A stretch of DNA of 64,000 nucleotides, from positions 29,154,943-29,218,942 of the forward strand of contig OZ035962.1 of NCBI GenBank assembly GCA_964034945.1. The letters run 5' to 3'. The notes under the pieces are model-generated. The model worked only from the letters and a program-made list of their open reading frames with translations. It was not told where the DNA came from and searched no databases. The translations under genes and the position numbers were made by a program. Positions 1 to 10,911 of the stretch are shown here, piece after piece. The number at the start of each line of letters is the position of its first letter. Positions within the stretch are counted from its first letter, which is position 1. Source of the DNA: Chrysopilus asiliformis (taxonomy: Eukaryota > Arthropoda > Insecta > Diptera > Rhagionidae).

Positions 1-254
1 TGGAATTTTTTAAAACCACAATTTTGTTTAATGGTTCCTTTCTGTTCGAATTTGAATTTTTAGGATCGAAAAGTTCTTATTATTTTATATTTTCGACCAA
101 ATTTAGAGGCTAGCAGTGTTTTTAAGTTAATCTTAGTACCACCAGTCTTGCGTACGAACCAAAACCACTAAACTATTAAAAATTCAGTGAAGCAAAACCA
201 ATTTTTTGAAATTTTAGAAACCAAAACCAAAAACCGAAATCACATTTTTGAAAT

Positions 255-760
255 TTAAAGAACGATGCACGATTTTGCCCCTCTAAACTAACTTTTGAAC
301 CCGTGTACTTTTCACTTTGGTTGAATAATTTTTGGAAAAGGCACAGTCTCTAGTTTCATCCATATATGGCTCCAAGAGCCACCGAATTGCAGGGGGATGG
401 TGAGGGGTTAACGAACTTTCTTGTGATTTTTCAAAGAAATCATTGCAGAAATAGATGCCCCTGGGCTAACTTTTGAACCCGTGTAGTTTTCACTTTGGTT
501 GAATACTTTTTGGAAAGGGCATAGTCTCTAGTTTCATCCATATATGGCTTCACGGGCCACCGAATTGCAGGGGGATGGTGAGGGGTTAATGAACTTTCGA
601 AAGTTCGTTAACCCCTCGCCATCCCCTGCAATTCGGTGGCTCTTGAAGCCATATATGGATGAAACTAGAGACTGTGCCCTTTCCAAAAAGTATTCAACCA
701 AAGTCAAAACTACACGGGTTCAGAACTTAACCCAGGGGCACGAAAAACGCTATTTCCTGC
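255..760. repeat. family D fold-back repeat, copy 1
   Basis: A unit with TTTCATCCATATATGGCT, GCCACCGAATTGCAGG and GGATGGTGAGGGGTTAA occurs three times: direct at about 258-415, direct at about 453-598 and inverted at 599-743. The last two form a near-perfect palindrome centred between 598 and 599. Poly-A/C-rich AACCAAAACC tracts flank both sides. It has no coding content; the open frame at 544-861 is only a read through the palindrome. Confidence 0.85.
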
Positions 761-3336
761 ATGGTTTTTTATGTTCAAAAACCAAATCTTTAAATTTTAG
801 GAACCAATATCAAAAACTAGAAATCCAATTCACGCTAGAACGAAAACCAAACCACACTTAAAAACTTTTGGTTTGCATCACTGTATTTCTTTTCAACTTC
901 CTGAAGGGGTTCTTCTGTGATACAACGATTTTTTCTGGCAATAAAAGAACTCTCAACTTTCCGTAAAAAATCAAAAGTTATCTTAACCTTTCATGTGTGT
1001 ATTTTAGAATTGTATGATATGCCTGTTTTATACACACCTAAAGTCATGAAAGGATTCTCTAGCCATACAAAGCAGTGTCTATTTCAAGTGCCCAAGACAG
1101 ACTGATTTAAAACATACCATGAAGTGGAAAGAAACAAAATGGGTCCTTGTATGTCCTCATACTTACATACAATACTTAACTCCAACGTAGCCTAGCCATC
1201 ATTGAAGCATCTCACCCCCACACAACGGATGAGATATCATAATAGAAACTCTTGAATTTAATATTTGTGCTCGTCTTTTATTTTAAATACTGTCACATAT
1301 TCCAAGTATTTGAGATTCTCATTATTTTAAAAATAACTCTAGAAGTCGACAAAAGAAACTCTTATTATAGTCATTCTCATTTCTCTCATAAATTATTATC
1401 ATAAATCAACTCAGTCTGCCCACAACAAATCAAAACTCTTGAATACTTGCATTTTACTACAATTTTCTATATTTAGGTAGTTATGCTTCTTTTGAAATTA
1501 AGTGGTATACCGAGACACCAGACATTATTCAACTTGAGCAATTAAAATTATACCATGGTAAACATTAACAAAAAAAAATCAGATTACGAGAAAATAAAAC
1601 AAAAAGAAGAAATTCTTTTCACATGAGCACCATGTCAGGAAAACATGAATATTTTGTAGACGTACGAGAATTTTGCAATTATTTGAAATGCAAGTACATT
1701 TATTTTTAAAAAAATACGAGAAAAAATTAAATTGTTTTTTTTTTTGTGTGAATATTAATGTCAACTCAACAACAAACTCCCTCTCGGTCGTTTCCATAAA
1801 TTAACATTCTCGATCGATTGTTTTGACTTTTTTGTCTCTTGTTTATTTGTTTAAAAATAAAATTTAACTTTATGGCCGAAAAGATGAACTCAGGCAATCT
1901 ACCAAAGACGGGTTAATTGCATGTCAAAAAACAGACACGTATTCGTCGAATTTTGTGTAAATTTGATACACAAACTGTATACAATATTGTAAAAGCAACG
2001 ACTGAAGTTTATTACGGAAGATGGAAAAATATTATTGCGTTTTGGATTTTTAGTATATTAAAATATTCGCCAGTTGAATGCTAGTTGAATGACAGTTGAC
2101 GAGTATCTGATTCGAAGGGGATATATGTTATATTCCAAATTTGAATTTTTATTAAAACATGATCAGTAAATACTAGTTGAACATATAATGGAATTTTTGA
2201 TTGAAATTGAATGGACGTAAATACCGTTCAATGTTAGTTGAACGTTTTTCTCAGAAAGTCGTTGCTAGTTGAACAGATATTGAATTTTTTAAATAAATTA
2301 TTAATTTTTACAGTAATTACACATTATTGATGTTACCAAGCTGCTAATTAAATGGTAATGGAAAGCTTTTATTACTAGTTTATTACTTTTTAGTTGAAAT
2401 TTATTGTTAGTTGAACATATCGATGTAAAAAAGTCACAATTTTTTCGCCTTTTCTAAATCTATGCTCCCCCGCATGCCTTTTAACGATTATGTGTGTGGG
2501 ATTTTCTTTCCCCACAAATAACTGAAAGCTATCAGTTATTACAGGTCAAAAAAATTGGAACACTTTTGATGATAGTAATACAATAACAAAGACCAAAATT
2601 TTTACTATGTAAAAAAACTTAAAATAATTTTAGAGTGTTTGTATTTATCACAAATGTTTTAAAAATCACCAGGACAAATTTATAAATAAAAAAAATGATC
2701 AATTAAAAAACAAATTGCGTAAAGATCCTTTTTCACAAAACCAACCCTAATCTATTTGTAAAAGTCATTGAAAAATGTATTCAAAATTCTACCCTCCATT
2801 GCTTACAGAGCATAACCCAATTTTGTACCTTTTTTTCTGTTGGCATAAAACGATTTTTATGGTATGATTGTTTTATTGAATTTGTACTGCGTGATGTATA
2901 TTACTCTGTTTATTCTATTTCTACTGCAATAACGAGAATACATTTAAAACATTTAACTATATTGGACGTGTGACTTTCATGTGCAACATGAAATTGTTAA
3001 ACTTTATATCCAAAAACAATTGTTAAATAAATAACAATAAATTTATCCGCACAGTTTTAAAATAATAGGTATTGTTGTAACTGCACGCCATCTATTTATG
3101 TAAATATGACTGTGTAACGAAGAAATTGTTTTTGATACCACTAAAAATATTTTTTTGCACGAAAGTCAGGTGGATAAAATGTTGTCGGTACATATGTGAT
3201 ATCGTGTTGAAAAATTAAATAAATAAGCATAGAGTTTGATACGATTTTAACCTGCAAATAGTTTGTAGTAGTTATAGATTTTACTTATAAGTTTTTAAGA
3301 ATTTAAATATTTTTAGAATTGGAATTTTTTATTATA
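761..3336. other. AT-rich DNA, no gene recognised
   Basis: No supportable coding region or RNA gene. 2070-2425 has scattered TAGTTGAA motifs (entered separately). The rest is low-complexity AT-rich sequence. Confidence 0.5.
2070..2425 (+). repeat. irregular TAGTTGAA(C/T) repeats
   Basis: About eight TAGTTGAA or CAGTTGA motifs, often followed by C or T, are spaced irregularly through 350 bp (for example at 2073, 2083, 2174, 2240, 2267, 2390, 2408). Spacing is too uneven for a simple tandem array. Confidence 0.5.
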
Positions 3337-3856
3337 AACATAACAAAAGCTATAATTGCTAACCCGTATGGTGATATTCCTATCAAAATTCGAACAGTTG
3401 TACCAAAATTCCACTTTGAAGTCAAACTTTCCAATAAGATTTTTTAAAACTTATTCCAATCGGATTTTGAAGTATGGAAGATTTATGTAGAATCATATCC
3501 TAAATCACTTTTGTTCTTGGACTTTTTTGATAAGATGCACCGTTTTTGAGATATTCGCAAAAAACGTTTTCGTGCGTATTGTGGGCACCCCCCCCCCCCC
3601 CCCCCTCCTAATGGTCCATTAACGAACTTAGCCTCCAATTTTACGAAAAACGAATCTGCGTAAAATTTCAAGGCTCTAGATCAATCCGGACGGACAGACG
3701 GACCGACGGACGGACGGACATGCAAAATTCAATTTTTTTTATCATTCTAAACACTCTGATGTGATTCATTTTTGTGTGTGATAACGGGATCTTGGCGTTA
3801 CAAACGGTAAGGCAAACCTAATATACCCTTTGGTTTCACCATACGGGTATAAAAAA
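3337..3856 (-). mobile_element. family A repeat, copy A1
   Basis: Inverted copy from AACATAACAAAAGCTATAATT to CCATACGGGTATAAAAA. It has the GGACGGACAGACGG microsatellite near 3690. The internal core, GGGGGGTACCCCCC in other copies, has become a run of 18 C at 3588-3605. The near end has lost part of the CCAGTCTGGCAATT hairpin. Confidence 0.85.
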
Positions 3857-4101
3857 TAGCCCAATGCGGTCACAAGTTATTTAAGATACGTACAGCAATA
3901 CGAAATCCTTTTTAGTTAAAATTATGAGGCGGATGTCCGTGCATCTGGCTGTCGGTCTGCCTGTCTATACCGCAGACAGAAACACAGACAGACATACCGA
4001 CAGACAGATGCACGGACATCCGCCTCATAATTTTAACTAAAAAGGATTTCGTATTGCTGTACGTATCTTAAATAACTCGAGGCCACATTGAGCTATTCAC
4101 T
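3855..4101. repeat. family C sequence as a palindrome
   Basis: About 120-bp arms containing TTATTTAAGATACGTACAG, AATTATGAGGCGGATG and GTCCGTGCATCTG face each other around a CTGTC-rich centre near 3978. Ordinary family C sequence continues to about 4215. Confidence 0.8.
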
Positions 4102-4215
4102 TGAAATTTTTTGTAAATGAGGACTACGGAAATCGTAGTTTTCTATCAACTCTTGGAAAAGTACCGTTGCCTGTAATGGGTACCTCCAATACAATTTTGT
4201 TGAAAAAATGCATTC

Positions 4216-6548
4216 AAACTTTTTTTAAAGCATTCAAATTTTTCCCCATTTTTTTCTTCAACTACTTGAAGTGAAAAAAAGTTTTTTGAAAATTTCGAAA
4301 TTTGTCTCCTCGAATTTTATTTAAAAGAATAAAATTCGAGGAATAAAGTGTCAGGTGTAAATGGCGCCTAAGGGCAAATTTGAGCTCGGAATGCTATAAT
4401 CTCTAGCGAATGCCTACTAGAAACAAAAAAATGTTAAAAAAATGTTGTGTGATTTTAAAATTTTAATAAAATTTAGAAAAAAAAATTATGGAAAACACTG
4501 ATGTGATAGGGAAAATCTATAAACGGCATTCGATTTTGAATACCCAAATTATGTAAGAACAGGCATCAAAATACAAACCACGTTCAAAAAGTTCCCAAAT
4601 GACGGCTTGTGTTATCCAATAAACACTTAAGTAAATGAAATTGGTTTTACGTACCAACCATCCCTTTGCAAAAACAGTTTTAAGCTTATTTTCAGAAAAT
4701 TGTTTTTTGGGCAATTAAAGGAATCTTTCTTGTATCAAAAAAAAAAATATCTATTTAGAAGCAAAACCGCACGTATTGTTGTCACTTTTTGTACTGAAAC
4801 CATAATTTAGTACCAAAAAAGAAAGCTAATTATGCGCACGTAATTATTTCGGCCTGCAAAAAACCTTTTAATATTTTCTTTGCCATCGCAAGAATCATTT
4901 CTTTTGTGGTGGCTTAGAACAATTTACAAAATTTAACCTTAATGGTAAAAGATTTTCTCCGAAATTATTTTAATCTCTCACAGAAATTGTTAATAATTGG
5001 TTTTTGAGGCGACTTCTAGATTAGTCATGATACCTTTCAGAGGAAAGTCAAATCCGTTTATAAGAAAAATTTCCATTGTTTCCAATGGGGTTTTTCGCCT
5101 CTAGCATATCCCATTTTTTGCCTTTTTTGAAACTCTCATTAATGTTGACTCAACTTTACGGGGTTTAAATTAAATGTTTTCCTATAGAAATGATTGAAAA
5201 CGTTGATGCATATAGATTTACGTCCTATCTTCACAAATATTAAATAATGACAACGAATTAAAATTAAATTATTTACTAGATTTCTACGAAAATGTTAATA
5301 TACGATGAGTAAAAAACAAATAAAATACTTTGAAAGTCTAAAGGCATGTAAGACTTAAGAAGCTAAATGTTATGTAAGCGCAAATAAATACAAATATATG
5401 CGTACCGCCAGTGAATTCTCCGTAAGATATTTGTGCGTAAAGCCGCTAGAGAATCATAGACTCTGTTTTACTTTCAAGAAAATGAAAATAAACTGTCGAC
5501 TCCCAGCGGGTGTAATTAAATACATTGGGCACTGTTACTTCTTAAATTTTAATCCTGCGATTAATGTACTCCTCTTTCTCTGGTTTTATTCGAGGTTTTT
5601 CTACCTTTTCGGAATTTTTAAGGAAGGAAGGAAAACCACGATAGCAGACGCAAAAATAAACAAAATGTTTAAATATATGAAGTCAGTACACATACTCGTG
5701 TACATTAGAAAAGTGAAAAAAGAGAAAAGGAAAATTGAAAGAATACCAGAAAAAAAAACATAAATGCAGATGAAGAAAATGAAATAAAAATTTAAAGGAA
5801 ATAAGTTTTTTATTTCATGTCATGGAGAATACGCCACGCCGTCAAGGGACATTTTTTTCAATAAATTAGTCGCAATGCTGTTGTTGGGAGACAGTTTTTT
5901 ACTAATGAAACATTTTAATTGTAGCTTGAATGCCATCCCACGCATTTTAGAAAAGTGTTCTAAAATAAAAAAGAAATATAAAACGATTTTTGAATAGGTA
6001 GTAGAACTATACTTGGGCGTATTATAAATTCTATTTATGTCCGGCAATTTAAAATCACGCATTGTAATTAACAAAATTGATATATTAGAAAACAGAAACG
6101 TAACTTTTTAGTTCTTGATTTATAATTAACAAAAGAGTTTTTATGTTAAAAAAAACTCATAATTTGTGAGAAGTTTTACAGGTTTTCTTCAAGCTGTTCC
6201 CATTGCTAAAATTTCAACTCAACCGGTCGAAATATTTTCAAGTTTTGGCGTCTCAAAACAAGATTCGCTCTTGACCAAAGCTTTTCCACTTTAGTTTTGT
6301 CTTATCTGGAATTTTTTTTTTCTTATATGAAATATAATAATCTGTCAGTCTGTCAGTCTGTCAGTCTGTCAGTCTGTGTACAAGACTTCTCAAAAACATA
6401 GCTAGAGCCATGAAATTTTATAAGAATCTTTTGTCCTAGTAAGGGATGATACTATCAACTTTTGGTGAAAATCCGTTAACTGGAAGTAACCAAAATTGCG
6501 GCTTTTTAAAAATCCTAATTCTGTTCTTCTTGATTTACTCCGAAAGTA
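4216..6548. other. AT-rich DNA, no gene recognised
   Basis: No recognised gene. The open frame 5398-5763 (121 codons) has no domain or similarity that I recognise and is near chance length here. 6342-6377 is a CTGTCAGT microsatellite followed by 100 bp resembling the inner part of families A and C. Confidence 0.5.
6342..6378 (+). repeat. (CTGTCAGT)n microsatellite
   Basis: Four to five perfect 8-bp units. The following GAGCCATGAAATTTTA is the counterpart of the family A sequence after its own GTCY tract, so this is probably another diverged element. Confidence 0.7.
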
Positions 6549-7499
6549 GGGTAGACCGGGGCTAGTAGACCCACTTTTTATAATCTACTTTATAGAGGTT
6601 TTACTGTAATTATTTCAGGTGCAGTAAAGACGTTTTTGGTTGGTTTATTCAAATGTGTTTCTTAGTCAATCTTTTATTTTGACTAATTATAAGTGTTTCA
6701 AATATTTTTTTCCATTTTAAAAAAAGTTGTTCGATGAGTCGTGTCTGGGGTTTGTTGACTCTGTGAACGGGGTTATTTGACTCTATACTTTTTATGGGTA
6801 AAATGTGTTGGAACATATTAAAAAACTATATTAATTCTGAAAAAATATATTCTTTAAAAAATAAATAACATTTTAGATTAACATAAATTAATACCCCGAT
6901 TGCGAGTGTCGTGTGGTTTTCGACAAGAGTCGTTTCACGTGTTGTTGTTGGTAGAAAAACACTAACAATAACACGTAAAACGACTCTTGTCAAAAACGAC
7001 ACGACACGCGCAATCGGGGTGTAAATTTCATCTAATTTAAAAAAAAATAAAATTAATTAACAAAAAAATATAGGTAATTCATATCGAGTCATTTAACCCC
7101 AGTATACTGTGAGTCAACTAGCCCCAAGCCGCCATTTTATTTTTAAAACACTCGTGAAAAAAAATGAAAAAGTATGGGTCAGAAAATGCTTCACTAACTT
7201 GTTAACTCATACAGAAATTTTCACTTGAAATCACTGACGAGTTCAATACAATGAAAGTGTAAGCTACAAAACAATTTAATTAACAAGAAAAAAAAATTAC
7301 TCACACGCTTGAAATTTCGTTTTTTCCCCTCACAGTTCGTTCCAAGAGCACTGTGGTCTAACGACATTGGTTCACTGATAGCTGTTAGTTGACTGAATAA
7401 ATAGTCCAATTCACGCAGGTTTGTTTTCAACCGTGGTTGACTTAACCGCAATGAGTCTACTTACCCCTATAGCCAACTTAGCCCGGTCAGCCCTACCCA
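6549..7499. mobile_element. GGGTAG-ended element with an internal hairpin
   Basis: The left end GGGTAGACCGGGGCTAG and right end TTAGCCCGGTCAGCCCTACCC are imperfect inverted repeats. Subterminal GTTGACTC / GAGTCAA / TAGCCCC motifs recur inside both halves. No target duplication or transposase is visible. It encloses the palindrome at 6893-7020. Confidence 0.6.
6893..7020. repeat. 128-bp near-perfect palindrome
   Basis: 57-bp arms starting ACCCCGATTGCG and containing GACAAGAGTCGTTT differ at 5 positions around a 14-bp loop. It lies in the middle of the GGGTAG element and may be a nested fold-back MITE. Confidence 0.85.
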
Positions 7500-9299
7500 T
7501 TTTTCAGTAGTAGGTATTTTGTATGACAAGACTTGGAGACATAAAAATTTCCCACATTGTTGTCTTTTACCGGAAATTAATTTTATAATACAGAATTTTC
7601 GTCTAAAAGTATTTCCAAAACCCACTGGCCATTTCATAAAATATTTTTATGAAAAAGTCAAAAAAAAAAACAATCACTCTAATATTTTTCAACCTTGTCC
7701 TCAAATTATTGATAGATTTAGCAAATTTCTCAATAAATATGTCGTATGTCGCAAATTCTCATAATTATTGTTGTGTCACTCCGCATCAAAATTAAACACT
7801 CATACAAATGGTTATAAAAATAAGATTTCATCGCAACACCGTTCGGTATTAACACGTTGTAAATAAAAAAACAGCAATAAACCATTCGCCAGCGACACAA
7901 CATTGTGGCCTGCCATTAGCCGTACGAGTCTTATAACTCATACGGTTAAGCCGTTAAATCGCTTAAGACCATCAGCTAAAAGATGAACCACTTTAACCAA
8001 GTCGAGAGAAAATAGACCGATGGATACACAAAGAAAATCAAAAGAAAATCCAAATATCTTATATTCATCGTATCTGTAGCCAACGTAGTAGATACAAGAT
8101 TTCGTATCATCTACGCATCGAACATAATCTGTCGCTCCCTTAAATTCCGTGTAGCTAAGCTCGCATATATGCGATGTGATGGTGGCCTGCCGAGCAGATT
8201 TAACGAGCAGATGCTTCTCAATGATCCATTTTCAAAATTGATGGCCAATTGGCGCCAATTACCTCCAAGGAAGTGTTTATAAAACGGAAAAACCGAGGGA
8301 AATTCGAGGAAAACTCGAGGTTTTTCCTTCCGTTTAGCGAGACGTTGAACTGCGGTGTGGTTAGATGAGTTTTTTTTACATTATGTCCTCAATTTGTTTT
8401 TTTTTTATTATTATTATTCTTTGTGTTGCGACATCGCTGTATGGGTGGCTGATATCAGCAAGTCGTAGGTATCATGCTAATACTGTGTTTTTTTTTGTTT
8501 TCAAAAAAACAAAACAAAAAAAGCCAACAGAACCATAAAAAATGTTGCAGATAGCACCCGTAAAATTGTTTTGTAAACAACCTGCAAAAGTATAGCCTGA
8601 CTACATAAAACGCACCGCACAATCGAGGGATCGGTTAACCTTTATGGGTTTCAACTCGGGTGGTGATGAAGGTTTTGACCCAGAATATCAACATTTACTG
8701 CCTGGTCAACAACGAAGCTTGTCACATTGTCCGGAAATGGATGTGATAGTTAACATGCAAAACATTTACTATGTCTCCGGTCTCATACAGATAGAGAGTG
8801 TGACTATAATTAGTCGCCCTCTTCAACAACTCCCATGCAATGAAACTGGGCGTCGGAATATAGTTTCGTTGATTTTTCAAAGTCGAGTTTTTTTTTTCCT
8901 TTTGCTGTGCTTGTGTTTTCTATTGGGGTGCGAAAACTGTGATGTGATGTACCGCCCGTCAACACGTTGTTCACCTCAAAAGCACAGGGAAAATTGTGAC
9001 AGTGTTTACGTGAGGAATGGCTTTAAAACATTTTTGTTTGCCCAACCCACTAAGATAGGGGTAATTATGCAGTCACTGGACGCTGGCAAGCCGTTCTAAT
9101 TAAAATATTTAATTTATTTGATTTGCCAATATGTCAAGCTTTTAATTAGTGTTATATATTTTTTATCACTCATAGAATGAAAATATTTATGTTTATGATT
9201 CTTTGACGTCAAACTATTTAAAAAACTATGTTTCTTCGTTTAACCAGAATAAATCCCAGTTTAAGACAAACTTTTAAAAATTTCCCACAAAACCATTAA
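7500..9299. other. GC-richer non-repetitive stretch
   Basis: No recognised gene except the weak open segment at 8644. From about 7850 the sequence is less AT-rich and not repeated in this window, which would fit a promoter or 5' exon. AACTCGAGG and TTCGAGG motifs make small inverted repeats near 8290-8325. Confidence 0.4.
8644..8938 (+). CDS. open segment with signal-peptide-like stretch, possible dpr 5' exon
   Basis: The frame from ATG 8644 stays open for 151 codons to 9099, longer than expected by chance in this composition, in a GC-richer patch that begins near 7850. It encodes a polar N-terminus, then VFFFLLLCLCFLLGCEN, a signal-peptide-like core. A GTGATG at 8939 would be a phase-1 donor and would join in frame to the dpr exon at 29974. 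This is inference: the donor is mediocre, the start is far from the hydrophobic core, and no homology is recognised. A stronger donor (GTGAGG at 9010) has the wrong phase. Confidence 0.2.
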
Positions 9300-9531
9300 G
9301 GGGCTGTCCATAAAATGCGTCATACAGTAAGTGTAAGGGGAGAATGGCGGAATTGATACAGCAGTATAAAATGCAACGTAAAAATCGAAAAAGAGTAACG
9401 ACTCGTCATTGGTGTCCAAACCTTTACCATAACATATTTAAAGGGAAATCTTTTTACTTTCCTCTTCCATAGAGGGAAAGTATTGTATTCATGACGGAGA
9501 CCGGGTTGAGAATGGGGGCAGATAGAAAATT

Positions 9532-9830
9532 ATCAGTATGAGATCCGTTTCAGGCAAAATTGTTAGGATGTCGGTGCATCTTTCTATCGGTCTGTCTGTC
9601 TGTCGATCTGTCTGTATATACCGCAAACCGGCTATACTGACAGACAGGCATACCGACAGACCAGACTTACTCATAGACATATGCACGAACATCCTCATAA
9701 TTTTGTTTGAACCGGATGTCGTATTGCCGTACGTATCTTGATAACTCGAGGACACGTTAACCTGGTAACTTGAAATTTTCCGCAAACAAGTTTTACAAAA
9801 ATCGTAGTTTTTTGCCAATTTTTGAAAAAG
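9532..9830. repeat. family C, second palindromic copy
   Basis: Around a centre near 9625, GATCCGTTTCAGGCAAAATTG, GGATGTCGGTGCATC and CTGTCTGTC are mirrored by their complements up to 9715; family C then continues to about 9830. Diverged relative to 3855-4101. Open frames on both strands here are products of the palindrome. Confidence 0.7.
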
Positions 9831-10532
9831 TAACGGTATTTTTTAACGATTTTTTTTTTCAAAAAAATCTTGGAAAAATATTGTTTTATGAAAAAAGTTT
9901 TGAAACCTATGCGCTTTTGGGAAAGAATGAATATAACAAAATTTAAAAGACAACATTTTCTACAGTTTTTGCTTTAACGGGTTTTTGTATCTCTAATATT
10001 TATAAAAAAAAATTTAGCACTAGAAAATAACTTAAAATGAGGTATTTTTATCAAAATCTGGTTGCAAAGATTTTGAACTGAAATTCTGGGAAAACCAAAT
10101 ACTATTGTTGGGTGAAAAATTCAAAGCTTTATAAAACAAACGCTGACCACTTCTTTCTCTACTTTTCCCTCCGAATTCCCTGTCAGACAATATAACCAAA
10201 AATTTCAACTCAATGGGTCGAGTTGTTTTCGTGTTAAATTTGTTGAAAGCGATTAACCCGTTTTGGACCAGTCTTGTATTTCCATAATGGAAACTTTGAC
10301 TACCAAGGCTCAAAGTTGCTCAAAGTAGTGGTCGGTAAACCGAAATGGGTTAAGGTTGAACTTCACTTTAACCTAAGATTTTGCAATTTAATTCTCTTGA
10401 AGACAAGTAAATGTCCAAAATCGATAAAAAGGTTTAAAATTTTGCAAAATTTGTGCCTGAACTCGTAATCGCAATCCCGACCCGTTTTCGAGAAATAAGA
10501 GGCAAAAACGTAAACTGAGACTTGGTTTCATT

Positions 10533-10903
10533 CACAGAACTATATAACATAGAACAACTGTCACCATACAAAGCTCTGCTGAAAAATGGTCCCAAAAGTA
10601 TTTCCCTCTTTATCGTACTTGAACGCATCCACTGAACTGTATAAGGTCGCGAAATTCAAATTTAGTTTGCCGCGAAATTCAAATTTCACAAGTTTGAGAC
10701 TAACTTTAGGCCCAAACAAATAACTTTAGGCGCCAACACCATTCCGAAAGTCTATTTTCCTTTGACAGATCACGGTTTAAACGAGAGGACTATATTTATT
10801 TTCATACGGTTATCTTGCTCTTACTTGACTCGTTTTGATTCACTGAACTGTATTGAAATGGGACCGTTTGAGACAGCAAATCGAGCGATCTAGTATATCT
10901 ATG
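10533..10903 (-). mobile_element. family F hAT-like MITE, copy 1
   Basis: This 371-bp element begins CACAGAACTATATAAC and ends TAGTATATCTATG. It is flanked by exact GTTTCATT at 10525-10532 and 10904-10911. The second copy lies inverted at 18238-18609. It contains paired CAGTTCAGTG motifs and no coding sequence. An 8-bp duplication suggests the hAT superfamily. Confidence 0.8.
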
Positions 10904-10911
10904 GTTTCATT

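Noticed and set aside
544..861. 105-codon frame at the left edge
   Set aside because: It reads through the palindrome of family D; the peptide is a by-product of inverted repeats.
5398..5763. 121-codon frame with a Lys-rich end
   Set aside because: Near chance length in this base composition, with no motif, splice context or similarity that I recognise.
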